Shown: positions 13,001 through 24,240, counted from the first letter of the stretch. The stretch: DNA of 64,000 nucleotides from Odontesthes bonariensis (GCF_027942865.1 NC_134521.1:327001-391000), one strand, 5' to 3'. The notes: generated from the sequence alone by a model not told the origin. Program-made: numbers and translations.

Positions 13001-16000
13001 TTGGTGAGTCCCTGCACCTTGTTTGGTGAGTCCCTGCACCTTGTTCGGTGAGTCCCTGCACCTTGTTTGGTGAGTCCCTGCACCTTGTTTGGTGAGTCCC
13101 TGCACCTTGTTTGGTGAGTCCCTGCACCTTGTTTGGTGAGTCCCTGCACCTTGTTTGGTGAGTCCCTGCACCTTGTTTGGTGAGTCCCTGCACCTTATTT
13201 GGTGAGTCCCTGCACCTTGTTTGGTGAGTCCCTGCACCTTGCTTGGTGAGTCCCTGCACCTTGTTTGGTGAGTCCCAGCACCTTGCTTGGTGAGTCCCTG
13301 CACCTTGCTTGGTGAGTCCCTGCACCTTGCTTGGTGAGTCCCTGCACCTTATTTGGTGAGTCCCTGCACCTTGTTTGGTGAGTCCCTGCATCTTGTTTGG
13401 TGAGTCCCTGCACCTTGTTTGGTGAGTGCCTGCACCTTGTTTGGTGAGTCCCTGCACCTTGTTTGTTGAGTGCCTGCGACTTGTTTGGTGAGTCCCTGCA
13501 CCTTGCTTGGTGAGTCCCTGCACCTTGTTTGGTGAGTCCCTGCACCTTATTTGGTGAGTCCCTGCACCTTGTTTGGTGAGTCCCTGCACCTTGTTTGGTG
13601 AGTCCCTGCACCTTATTTGGTGAGTCCCTGCATCTTGTTTGGTGAGTCCCTGCACCTTGTTTGGTGAGTCCCAGCACCTTGGTTAGTGAGTCCCTGCACC
13701 TTGTTTGGTGAGTCCCTGTACCTTGTTTGGTGAGTCCCTGCACCTTGTTTGGTGAGTCCCTGCACCTTGTTTGGTGAGTCCCTGCACCTTATTTGGTGAG
13801 TCCCTGCACCTTGTTTGGTGAGTCCCTGCACCTTGTTTGGTGAGTCCCTTCACCTTGTTTGGTGAGTCCCTGTACCTTGTTTGGTGAGTCCCTGCACCTT
13901 GTTTGGTGAGTCCCTGCACCTTGTTTGGTGAGTCCCTGCACCTTGTTTGGTGAGTCCCTGCACCTTGCTTTGTGAGTCCCTGCACCTTGTTTGGTGAGTC
14001 CCAGCACCTTGCTTGGTGAGTCCCTGCACCTTGCTTGGTGAGTCCCTGCACCTTGCTTGGTGAGTCCCTGCACCTTATTTGGTGAGTCCCTGCAGCTTGT
14101 TTGGTGAGTCCCTGCATCTTGTTTGGTGAGTCCCTGCACCTTGTTTGGTGAGTGCCTGCACCTTGTTTGGTGAGTCCCTGCACCTTGTTTGGTGAGTGCC
14201 TGCGCCTTGTTTGGTGAGTCCCTGCACATTGCTTGGTGAGTCCCTGCACCTTGTTTGGTGAGTCCCTGCACCTTATTTGGTGAGTCCCTGCACCTTGTTT
14301 GGTGAGTCCCTGCACCTTGTTTGGTGAGTCCCTGCACCTTATTTGGTGAGTCCCTGCATCTTGTTTGGTGAGTCCCTGCACCTTGCTTGGTGAGTCCCAG
14401 CACCTTGGTTAGTGAGTCCCTGCACCTTGTTTGGTGAGTCTCTGTACCTTGTTTGGTGAGTGCCTGCGCCTTGTTTGGTGAGTCCCTGCACCTTGCTTGG
14501 TGAGTCCCTGCACCTTGTTTGGTGAGTCCCTGCACCTTATTTGGTGAGTCCCTGCACCTTGTTTGGTGAGTCCCTGCACCTTGTTTGGTGAGTCCCTGCA
14601 CCTTATTTGGTGAGTCCCTGCATCTTGTTTGGTGAGTCCCTGCACCTTGCTTGGTGAGTCCCAGCACCTTGGTTAGTGAGTCCCTGCACCTTGTTTGGTG
14701 AGTCCCTGCACCTTGCTTGGTGAGTCCCTGCACCTTGTTTGGTGAGTCCCTGCACCTTATTTGGTGAGTCCCTGCACCTTGTTTGGTGAGTCCCAGCACC
14801 TTGGTTAGTGAGTCCCTGCACCTTGTTTGGTGAGTCTCTGTACCTTGTTTGGTGAGTGCCTGCGCCTTGTTTGGTGAGTCCCTGCACCTTGCTTGGTGAG
14901 TCCCTGCACCTTGTTTGGTGAGTCCCTGCACCTTGTTTGGTGAGTCCCTGCACCTTATTTGGTGAGTCCCTGCATCTTGTTTGGTGAGTCCCTGCACCTT
15001 GCTTGGTGAGTCCCAGCACCTTGGTTAGTGAGTCCCTGCACCTTGTTTGGTGAGTCTCTGTACCTTGTTTGGTGAGTGCCTGCGCCTTGTTTGGTGAGTC
15101 CCTGCACCTTGCTTGGTGAGTCCCTGCACCTTGTTTGGTGAGTCCCTGCACCTTATTTGGTGAGTCCCTGCACCTTGTTTGGTGAGTCCCTGCACCTTGT
15201 TTGGTGAGTCCCTGCACCTTATTTGGTGAGTCCCTGCATCTTGTTTGGTGAGTCCCTGCACCTTGCTTGGTGAGTCCCAGCACCTTGGTTAGTGAGTCCC
15301 TGCACCTTGTTTGGTGAGGCCCTGCACCTTGTTTGGTGAGTCCCTGTACCTTGTTCGGTGAGGCCCTGCACCTTGTTCGGTGAGTCCCTGCACCTTGTTT
15401 GGTGAGTCCCTGCACCTTGTTTTGGTGAGTCCCTGCACCTTGGTTGGTGAGTCCCTGCACCTTGTTTGGTGAGTCCCTGTACCTTGTTTGGTGAGTCCCT
15501 GCACCTTGTTCGGTGAGGCCCTGCACCTTGTTCGGTGAGTCCCTGCACCTTGTTTGGTGAGTCCCTGCACCTTGTTTTGGTGAGTCCCTGCACCTTGGTT
15601 GGTGAGTCCCTGCACCTTGTTTGGTGAGTCCCTGTACCTTGTTTGGTGAGTCCCTGCACCTTGTTTTGGTGAGTCCCTGCACCTTGGTTGGTGAGTCCCT
15701 GCACCTTGTTTGGTGAGTCCCTGCACCTTGTTTTGGTGAGTCCCTGCACCTTGGTTGGTGAGTCCCTGCACCTTGTTTGGTGAGTCCCTGCACCTTGGTT
15801 GGTGAGTCCCTGCACCTTGTTTGGTGAGTCCCTGCACCTTGTTTTGGTGAGTCCCTGCACCTTGGTTGGTGAGTCCCTGCACCTTGTTTGGTGAGTCCCT
15901 GCACCTTGGTTGGTGAGGCCCTGCACCTTGTTCGGTGAGGCCCTGCACCTTGTTCGGTGAGTCCCTGCACCTTGTTTTGGTGAGTCCCTGCACCTTGTTT

Positions 16001-19000
16001 GGTGAGTCCCTGCACCTTATTTGGTGAGTCCCTGCATCTTGTTTGGTGAGTCCCTGCACCTTGCTTGGTGAGTCCCAGCACCTTGGTTAGTGAGTCCCTG
16101 CACCTTGTTTGGTGAGGCCCTGCACCTTGTTTGGTGAGGCCCTGCACCTTGTTTGGTGAGTCCCTGTACCTTGTTCGGTGAGGCCCTGCACCTTGTTCGG
16201 TGAGTCCCTGCACCTTGTTTGGTGAGTCCCTGCACCTTGTTTTGGTGAGTCCCTGCACCTTGTTTGGTGAGTCCCTGCACCTTGCTTGGTGAGTCCCAGC
16301 ACCTTGTTTGGTGAGTCCCTGTACCTTGTTTGGTGAGTCCCTGCACCTTGTTCGGTGAGGCCCTGCACCTTGTTCGGTGAGTCCCTGCACCTTGTTTGGT
16401 GAGTCCCTGCACCTTGTTTTGGTGAGTCCCTGCACCTTGGTTGGTGAGTCCCTGCACCTTGTTTGGTGAGTCCCTGTACCTTGTTTGGTGAGTCCCTGCA
16501 CCTTGTTTTGGTGAGTCCCTGCACCTTGGTTGGTGAGTCCCTGCACCTTGTTTGGTGAGTCCCTGCACCTTGTTTTGGTGAGTCCCTGCACCTTGGTTGG
16601 TGAGTCCCTGCACCTTGTTTGGTGAGTCCCTGCACCTTGGTTGGTGAGGCCCTGCACCTTGTTCGGTGAGGCCCTGCACCTTGTTCGGTGAGTCCCTGCA
16701 CCTTGTTTTGGTGAGTCCCTGCACCTTGGTTGGTGAGTCCCTGCACCTTGTTTGGTGAGTCCCTGCACCTTGTTTGGTGAGTCCCTGCACCTTGTTTTGG
16801 TGAGTCCCAGGTAGCAGGTGTTCCCACAGATGCAGGGAACCTGATGTTCATCTAGGAGTGTTTGGGCCTTTCAGGTATGATCACAGCGGTCGGTCTGTCC
16901 AACCTGCAGCTGGTGGACCTGAACTCATCCAGAAACCTTTTCGTTCTCGGGTTTTCAATGTTTTTTGGCCTGACGCTGCCGACGTATATGGACACGCATC
17001 CCAACTCCATCAGCACAGGTGTGTCTGTGTTTACCTGTTGCTGTTTACCTGTTGGTGCGTCTGTGTTTACCTGTTGGTGTTTACCTGTTGGTGTTAACCT
17101 GTCTGTGTTTACCTGTTGGTGTGTCTATGTTTACCTGTTGGTGTGTCTGTGTTTACCTGTTGGTGCGTCTGTGTTTACCTGTCTGTGTTTACCTGTTGGT
17201 GTTTACCTGTTGGTGTTTACCTGTTGGTGCGTCTGTGTTTACCTGTCTCTGTTTACCTGTTGGTGTTTACCTGTTGGTGTTTACCTGTTGGTGCGTCTGT
17301 GTTTACCTGTCTGTGTTTACCTGTCTGTGTTTACCTGTTGGTGTTTACCTGTTGGTGCGTCTGTGTTTACCTGTCTGTGTTTACCTGTTGGTGTTTACCT
17401 GTTGATGTTTACCTGTAGGTGTTTACCTGTTGGTGCGTCTGTGTTTACCTGTTGGTGTTTACCTGTCTGTGTTTACCTGTCTTTGTTTACCTGTTGGTGT
17501 TTACCTGTCTGTGTTTACCTGTTGGTGTTTACCTGTCTGTGTTTACCTGTCTATTTTTACCTGTTGGTGTTTACCTGTCTGTGTTTACCTGTCTGTGTTT
17601 ACCTGTCTGTGTTTACCTGTTGGTGTTTACCTGTTGGTGTTTACCTGTCTGTGTTTACCTGTTGGTGTTTACCTGTTGGTGTTTACCTGTTGGTGCGTCT
17701 GTATTTACCTGTCTGTGTTTACCTGTTGGTGTTTACCTGTTGGTGCGTCTGTGTTTACCTGTCTGTGTTTACCTGTCTGTGTTTACCTGTTGGTGCGTCT
17801 GTGTTTACCTGTCTGTGTTTACCTGTCTGTGTTTACCTGTTGGTGCGTCTGAGTTTACCTGTCTGTGTTTTCCTGTCTGTGTTTACCTGTCTCTGTTTAC
17901 CTGTCTGTGTTTACCTGTCTGTGTTTACCTGTTGGTACGTCTGTGTTTACCTGTCTGTGTTTACCTGTTGGTACGTCTGTGTTTACCTGTCTGTGTTTAC
18001 CTGTTGGTGTTTACCTGTCTCTGTTTACCTGTCTGTGTTTATCTGTCTGTGTTTACCTGTTGGTGTTTACCTGTCTGTGTTTACCTGTTGGTACGTCTGT
18101 GTTTACCTGTCTGTGTTTACCTGTTGGTGGATATCTGTCTGTGTTTACCTGTTGGTGTTTACCTTTCTCTGTTTACCTGTCTGTGTTTATCTGTCTGTGT
18201 TTACCTGTTGGTGTTTACCTGTCTGTGTTTACCTGTTGGTACGTCTGTGTTTACCTGTCTGTGTTTACCTGTTGGTGTATATCTGTCTGTGTTTACCTGT
18301 CTGTGTTTACCTGTTGGTGTTTACCTGTCTGTGTTTACCTGTCTCTGTTTACCTGTTGGTGTTTACCTGTTGGTGTTTACCTGTCTGTGTTTACCTGTTG
18401 GTTACCTGTTTGTGCGTCTGTGTTTACCTGTTGGTGTTTACCTGTTGGTGTTTACCTGTCTGTGTTTACCTGTTGGTGTTTACCTGTTTGTGCGTCTGTG
18501 TTTACCTGTTGGTGTATATCTGTCTGTGTTTACCTGTCTCTGTTTACCTGTTGGTGTTTACCTGTCTGTGTTTACCTGTTGGTGTTTACCTGTTTGTGCG
18601 TCTGTGTTTACCTGTTGGTGTTTACCTGTTGGTGTTTACCTGTTGGAGTTTACCCGTTGGTGTTTACCTGTTGGTGTTTACCTGGTAGTGCGTCTGTGTT
18701 TACCTGTTGGTGTGTCTGTGTTTACCTGTTGGTTACCTGTTTGTGCATCTGTGTTTACCTGTTGGTGTTTACCTGTTGGTGTTTACCTGTTGGTGTTTAC
18801 ATGTCTGTGTTTACCTGTTGGTGTTTACCTGTTTGTGCGTCTGTGTTTACCTGTTGGTGTTTACCTGTCTGTGTTTACCTGTCTGTGTTTACCTGTCTGT
18901 GTTTACCTGTTGGTGTATATCTGTCTGTGTTTACCTGTCTGTGTTTACCTGTTGGTGTTTACCTGTCTGTGTTTACCTGTCTCTGTTTACCTGTTGGTGT

Positions 19001-22000
19001 TTACCTGTTGGTGTTTACCTGTTGGTGTTTACCTGTTGGTGTTTACCTGTCTGTGTTTACCTGTTGGTGTTTACCTGTTTGTGCGTCTGTGTTTACCTGT
19101 TGGTGTTTACCTGTTGGTGTTTACCTGTTGGAGTTTACCCGTTGGTGTTTACCTGTTGGTGTTTACCTGGTAGTGCGTCTGTGTTTACCTGTTGGTGTGT
19201 CTGTGTTTACCTGTCTGTGTTTACCTGTCTGTGTTTACCTGTCTGTGTTTACCTGTTGGTGTTTACCTGTTGGTGTTTACCTGTTGGTGCGTCTGCGTTT
19301 ACCTGTCGGTGTTTACCTGTTGGTGCGTCTGCGTTTACCTGTCGGTGTTTACCTGTTGGTGTGTCTGTGTTAACCTGTTGGTGTTTACCTGTCTGTGTTT
19401 ACCTGTTGGTGTTTACCTGTTGGTGCGTCTGTGTTTACCTGTCTGTGTTTACCTGTTGGTGTTTACCTGTTGGTGTGTCTGTGTTAACCTGTTGGTGTTT
19501 ACCTGTCTGTGTTTACCTGTCGGTGTTTACCTGTTGGTGCGTCTGCGTTTACCTGTCGGTGTTTACCTGTTGGTGTTTCTGTGTTAACCTGTTGGTGTTT
19601 ACCTGTCTGTGTTTACCTGTCGGTGTTTACCTGTTGGTGCGTCTGTGTTTACCTGTCTGTGTTTACCTGTTGGTGTTTACCTGTCTGTGTTTACCTGTTG
19701 GTGTTTACCTGTTGGTGCGTCTGTGTTTACCTGTCTGTGTTTACCTGTTGGTGTTTACCTGTTGGTTTTTACCTGTCTGTGTTTACCTGTTGGTGTTTAC
19801 CTGTCTGTGTTTACCTGTTGGTGTTTACCTGTTGGTGTTTACCTGTCTGTGTTTACCTGTCTGTGTTTACCTGTTGATGTTTACCTCTCTTTGTTTACCT
19901 GTTGATGTTTACCTGTCTGTGTTTACCTGTTGGTGTTTACCTGTTGGTGTTTACCTGTTGGTGCGTCTGTGTTTACCTGTTGGAGTTTACCTGTTGATGT
20001 TTACCTGTCTGTGTTTACCTGTTGGAGTTTACCTGTCTGTGTTTACCTGTTGGAGTTTACCTGTCTCTGTTTACCTGTTGGAGTTTACCTGTCTGTGTTT
20101 ACATGTTGGTGATTACCTTTTGGAGTTTACCTGTATGTGTTTACCTGTTGGTGTTTACCTGTCTGTGTTTACCTGTTGGTGTTGACCTGTTGGTGTTTAC
20201 CTGTCTGTGTTTACCTGTTGGTGTTTACTTGTCTTTGTTTACCTGTTGGTGTTTACCTGTTGGTGTTTACCTGTTGGTGTTTACCTGTTGGTGTTTACCT
20301 GTTGGTGTTTACCTGTTGGTGTTTACCTGTTGATGTTTACCTGTCTGTGTTTACCTGTCTGTGTTTACCTGTTGGTGCGTCTGTGTTTACCTGTTGGTGT
20401 TTACCTGTTGATGTTTACCTGTCTGTGTTTACCTGTTGAAGTTTACCTCTCTGTGTTTACCTGTTGGTGTTTACCTTTTGGTGTTTACCTGTTGATGTTT
20501 ACCTGTCTGTGTTTACCTGTTGGTGTTTACCTGTTGGTGTTTACCTGTTGGTGTTTACCTGTTGGTGCGTCTGTGTTTACCTGTTGGTGTTTACCTGTTG
20601 ATGTTTACCTGTCTGTGTTTACCTGTCTGTGTTTACCTGTTGGTGTTTACCTGTCTGTGTTTACCTGTTGGTGCGACTGTGTTTACCTGTCTGTGTTTAC
20701 TTGTTGGTGTTTACCTGTTGGTGCGTCTGTGTTTACTTGTCTGTGTTTACCTGTCTGTGTTTACCTGTCTTTGTTTACCTGTTGGTGTTTACCTGTTGGT
20801 GTTTACCTTTTGGTGTTTACCTGTTGGTGTTTACCTGTCTGTGTTTACCTGTCTGTGTTTACCTGTCTGTGTTTACGTTGGTGTTTACCTGTTGGTGCGT
20901 CTGTGTTTGCTAGTTGGTTTTCACCTGTTGGTGCGTCTGTGTTTACCTGTTGGTGTTTACCTTATGGTGTTTACCTGTCTGTGTGTACCTGTTGGTGCGT
21001 CTGTGTTTACTTGTCTGTTTTTACCTGTTGGTGTTTACCTGTCTGTGTTTACCTGTTGGTGTTTACCTTTTAGTGTTTACCTGTTGGTGTTTACCTTTTC
21101 GTGTTTACCTGTCTGTGTTTACCTGTTGGTGTTTACCTGTTGGTGTTTACCTGTCTGTGTTTACCTGTTGGTGTTCACCTCTTGGTGTTTACCAGTTGGT
21201 GTTTACCTGTTGGTGCGTCTGTGTTTACCTGTAGGTGTTTACCTGTTGGTGCGTCTGTGTTTACCTGTTGGTGTTTACCAGTTGGTGTTTACCTGTTGGT
21301 GCGTCTGTGTTTACCTGTTGATGTTTACCTCTCTGTGTTTACCTGTTGATGTTTACCTGTTGGTGTTTACCTGTTGATGTTTACCTGTCTGTGTTTACAT
21401 GTTGATGTTTACCTCTCTGTGTTTACCTGTTGGTGTTTTACCTGTTGGTGTTTACCTGTTGGTGTTTACCTGTCTGTGTTTACCTGTTGATGTTTACCTG
21501 TCTGTGTTTACATGTTGATGTTTACCTCTCTGTGTTTACCTGTTGGTGTTTTACCTGTTGGTGTTTACCTGTTGGTGTTTACCTGTTGGTGCGTCTGTGT
21601 TTACCTGTTGATGTTTACCTCTCTGTGTTTACCTGTTGGTGTTTACCTCTCTGTGTTTACCTGTCTGTGTTTACCTGTTGGTGTTTACCTGTTGGTGTTT
21701 ACCTGTCTTTGTTTACCTGTTGGTGTTTACCTGTTGGTGTTTACCTTTTGGTGTTTACCTGTTGGTGTTTACCTTTTGGTGTTTACCTGTTGGTGTTTAC
21801 CTGTCTGTGTTTACCTGTCCATGTTTACCTGTTGGTGTTTACCTGTTGATGTTTACCTGTCTGTGTTTACCTGTTGATGTTTACCTCTCTGTGTTTACCT
21901 GTTGATGTTTACCTGTCTGTGTTTACCTCTCTCTGTTTACCTGTTGGTGTTTACCTTTGGTGTTTACCTGTTGATGTTTACCTGTCTGTGTTTACCTGTT

Positions 22001-22340
22001 GGTGTTTACCTGTCTGTGTTTACCTGTTGGTGTTTACCTGTTGATGTTTACCTGTCTGTGTATACCTGTTGGTGTTTACCTGTCTGTCTTTACCTGTTGG
22101 TGTTTACCTGTTGGTGACATAAGCAGTGTGTTACAGATCTGTGAGATGTAGAACTGTGAGATGTAGATCCGTGAGATGTAGAACTGTGAGATATAGATCA
22201 TACAGAACACCTGTCTGTGTTTAGGTGTTGCAGAACTGGACCAAATCCTGACCGTCCTTCTGTCCACCGAGATGTTTGTTGGAGGCTTTCTGGCTTTTTG
22301 TCTTGACAACACGATACCAGGTAACACACACACACACACG

Positions 22341-22415
<75 letters not shown>

Positions 22416-23093
22416 ACACACACACACACACACCATGTTCATACACTTGTTGGCACCCTCCATTCACAACGTATCCCATTACCACTCAGCTACTTTCCTG
22501 GGGGTTAGGGTTAGGTTGCGTGACCAAATTGACCCTAATGTGAATTTCTAAAAATATACAGTGTTTATTTTTTTAGATGCTGGAAAGATGAAAAAAACAG
22601 CTAGTAGTCGGTAGTAGCTAGCAGCCAACTAGCCGGTAGTCCCACACAGTTTTTTCCCTCTGGGCCCAACAGAGGAACGATCTGTATCTGTAAGCTAGCA
22701 TCTGCTGCTAGCTTATGGCTACATGCTAACCTGTTTCCCTCTGGGACCAACAGAGGAACTATCTGTATCTGTAAGCTAGCATCTGCTGCTAGCTTACAGC
22801 TACATGCTAACCTAAGCTTCTTCTTCTTCTTGTCTTCAGGGACCCAGCAGGAGCGAGGCCTCATCCAGTGGAAGTGCTCCTCGTCCTCCCAGTCCTCCTC
22901 CTCCACGTACGACTTCCCCGTGGGGATGGACATGGTCAGGCGGGCTCGCTGGCTCCGCAGGTTTCCCATCAGCCCTACTTTCACCGGCTTCAGGGCTCCT
23001 GAGGAAGCTCCGCCTCCTGACCAGGAGGAGGGGGGGGATGGGGAAAGGATGGAGGAGGCAGCTGACCTCCACCTGTCGAGCACCAAGGTGTGA
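1034..23093 (+). CDS. slc23a1: slc23a1, sodium-dependent vitamin C transporter 1 (3' part, nine exons)
   Basis: SVCT1 is a plasma-membrane Na+/L-ascorbate cotransporter of the nucleobase-ascorbate transporter (NAT) family. Nine exons join in frame: 1034-1215, 1299-1419, 2037-2193, 2295-2442, 3748-3853, 4027-4156, 16875-17018, 22225-22320, 22840-23093. All have GT-AG borders and phases that match. Together they encode 445 residues, so roughly the first 150 of the usual about 600 residues lie left of the window. Visible marks: start [43 protein letters not shown]; the NAT signature [10 protein letters not shown] in exon 3748-3853; [31 protein letters not shown]; a hydrophilic tail ending STKV, which fits a class I PDZ ligand. 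Two introns are filled by giant arrays (4157-16808, 17019-22115). The paralogue slc23a2 is the main alternative; the short TKV-ending tail and the neighbouring prob1-like gene favour slc23a1. Confidence 0.93.
1479..1627. repeat. Dispersed CTAGC-type short repeat, two head-to-tail copies
   Basis: An about 80-bp sequence containing GCTAGCTTACAGCTACATGC, then TAACCTGTTTCCCTCTGGG, then CAACAGAGGAACTAT, occurs twice in tandem inside the slc23a1 intron 1420-2036. The same family returns at 22654-22812 and 24148-24240. Copies are very similar, so the family is young. I see no protein, tRNA-like boxes or clear terminal repeats. Nothing else recognisable lies in this intron apart from a short GGGTTAGGGTTAGGG stretch near 1908-1921. 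Confidence 0.7.
2443..3747. other. slc23a1 intron with no gene
   Basis: The intron between exons 2295-2442 and 3748-3853. Apart from the MITE-like copy at 2996-3310 I see no coding or RNA signal. Short open frames here have no recognisable product. Confidence 0.7.
2996..3310. mobile_element. Non-autonomous DNA element, copy 1
   Basis: This copy begins with ACGGGTCAGAAATGCCCCGC and continues CCTACCAAAGCCCCAAAATA. It is nearly identical over about 290 bp to 46824-47198. In the second copy both ends carry or retain a GGGTCAAAAATGACCC-type palindrome, which suggests terminal inverted repeats. No transposase is encoded, so it is probably a MITE. The right end of this copy is diverged, so the end coordinate is approximate. 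Confidence 0.6.
3871..3962 (-). mobile_element. Short antisense L2 LINE fragment
   Basis: About 92 bp is the reverse complement of the endonuclease part of the LINE at 38622-38714 (the segment encoding [20 protein letters not shown] to VIVVGDF), with only a few differences. It lies between slc23a1 exons 3748-3853 and 4027-4156 and makes up over half of that 173-bp intron. Both ends are cut within coding sequence, so it is not a normal 5'-truncated insertion. Confidence 0.85.
4157..16808. repeat. 12.65-kb minisatellite built from an exon end plus its splice donor
   Basis: About 575 tandem copies of a 22-bp unit, GTGAGTCCCTG followed by CACCTTGTTTG. The first copy of the unit is the real exon-intron junction of slc23a1: exon 4027-4156 ends CTGCACCTTGTTTG and its donor is GTGAGT at 4157. 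Nearly every unit therefore repeats the last 14 or so exonic bases and a GTGAGT donor. Common variants are CTTGCTTG, CTTGGTTG, CTTGTTCG, CTTATTTG, CCCAGCACC and a 23-bp CTTGTTTTG form. Higher-order structure is visible (see findings). The array fills almost the whole intron up to 66 bp before the acceptor at 16873-16874. Confidence 0.97.
17019..22115. repeat. 5.1-kb minisatellite starting at a splice donor
   Basis: Units of 14 bp (GTGTTTACCTGTTG and GTGTTTACCTGTCT), mixed with longer GTGCGTCTGTGTTTACCTG forms. The array begins directly at the donor of slc23a1 exon 16875-17018 (CACAG then GTGTGTCTGTG) and fills most of the intron to exon 22225-22320. Valine/cysteine/leucine-rich open frames (for example 16862-18688 and 17419-19173) are repeat artefacts. 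Confidence 0.95.
22135..22202. repeat. Short GTGAGATGTAGA repeat
   Basis: Four or five imperfect copies of a 15-16-bp unit around GTGAGATGTAGAACT, between the 14-mer array and the acceptor of slc23a1 exon 22225-22320. Confidence 0.7.
22321..22433. repeat. CA dinucleotide microsatellite at a splice donor
   Basis: (CA)n with a few G and T interruptions, starting within the donor of slc23a1 exon 22225-22320 (GTAACACACA). Reading frames of alternating Thr/His or Val/Cys are artefacts. Confidence 0.97.
22654..22812. repeat. Dispersed CTAGC-type short repeat, second locus
   Basis: Same family as 1479-1627, again as more than one head-to-tail copy (CCCTCTGGGCCCAACAGAGG, then AAGCTAGCATCTGCTGCTAG, repeated). 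It ends about 27 bp before the acceptor of the last slc23a1 exon. Confidence 0.75.
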
Positions 23094-23258
23094 CTGTGAT
23101 GTCATCGCTGTGAAGAGGAAGCTGTGTGTTTGTTTTATTATTGATGGTGTGTTCACACAGAGTGCCAGGGGTCAGAGGTCAGAGGTTAGCTGGTTAGCTG
23201 GTTAGCTGGTTACCCAACAGGCCCTCCTCCTGCGGTCTGTCTTGCGTGCTGGGTGGCT

Positions 23259-23264
23259 AATAAA
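23259..23264 (+). terminator. Candidate poly(A) signal of slc23a1
   Basis: AATAAA lies 166 bp after the slc23a1 stop codon. It is the first canonical hexamer downstream of the stop, so a plausible 3' end; no transcript evidence is available. Confidence 0.55.
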
Positions 23265-23576
23265 TGCTAAATGTGCTAAATCACGCTAATTATACAGTGT
23301 TGAAATGACTGTGTTACCAGTGTTAATAACCCCATAAGTGACAGTTAACCTAATAAACATTACTAAACCACAGAATCATTGTTTTCAGTGTGCAGAGAAA
23401 GTCCTCACCAGGTTTTTAATGTGTTTAAAGAGTGTGCTGCTGATTGTTCTAGAAACTAAACAAAGTCAAGTGTTTCCAGCACAACACCGGTCCTCTCCTC
23501 ACCTCTTAATGAGGTTAATGTATCTAAAGTGTTTAAACGCAGTAATTAACGGTACACATGCATTACTACCAGTTAC

Positions 23577-24087
23577 TAGGGTTGCCACCTGTGTCTGACA
23601 AAAATCCGGGACATTTAGACCATCGAATCGACCTTTATGTTTGTAAGCAACGGCGCCTTTCGCACATCTAACCCAAGATAAAAACCGTCATTCTAAGCGA
23701 CAATTGTATAGCTAAAATTAGTAAGAATGACAATTTCTAGTTATTTGTTTAGTTAATTGCTTTATTTAATAGCAGACCTTTATTATTTGGTCATATTTTC
23801 AACAGTTTTTAGTTGTGGACACCTGGGGGCACACACACTCTCCGTCTCCACCTCACCATTTCTAATGAACTTCCACGGTGCGTGCCCCCCCCACCACCAC
23901 CCATGTTATGCTACGTCATTTTTGTAGAAACAATAAGGCTGTGTATTATGGACGTAGGCACGCTTCAATTAAATTGAAATACACATTTTGCGCATCATGT
24001 ACAAAAATCCCGGACATTCAGTGTCCAGGATTTTTATTTTTATTTTCCTGGACAGACCATGAAAATCCTGGACAGGTGGCAACCCTA
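23577..24087. mobile_element. Non-autonomous hAT-like element
   Basis: A 511-bp element with terminal inverted repeats TAGGGTTGCCACCTGT (left) and its complement ACAGGTGGCAACCCTA (right). The flanking 8 bp are CCAGTTAC (23569-23576) and CGAGTTAC (24088-24095), a 7-of-8 match, as expected for the 8-bp target duplication of hAT transposons. No transposase is encoded. It lies between the convergent slc23a1 and prob1-like genes. Confidence 0.82.
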
Positions 24088-24147
24088 CGAGTTACGCTGC
24101 GTACATCTCCGGCTTGGTCCATCACTGCTGATGAGGAAGCATTGTTT

Positions 24148-24240
24148 GCTAGCATCTGCTGCTAGCTTCCAGCTACATGCTAACCTGTTTCCCTCTGGGA
24201 TCAACAGAGGAACTATCTGTAGCTGTAAGCTAGCAGCCTA
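24148..24240. repeat. Dispersed CTAGC-type short repeat, third locus
   Basis: A third copy of the family at 1479-1627 and 22654-22812 (CTAGCATCTGCTGCTAGCTT, then CTACATGCTAACCTGTTTCC, then CAACAGAGGAACTATCTG). It lies 50 bp beyond the hAT-like element. Confidence 0.75.

Noticed and set aside
4157-16851. Many long - strand open frames ([20 protein letters not shown] repeats), up to 1057 codons
   Set aside because: They are translations of the 22-bp array; three frames interlock (66-bp, 22-residue period), there are no domain features, and the array is an intron of slc23a1 on the other strand.
16862-22117. Long + strand frames of [13 protein letters not shown] repeats that start in a real slc23a1 exon
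   Set aside because: The exon splices at 17018/17019; the continuation is the intronic 14-mer array.
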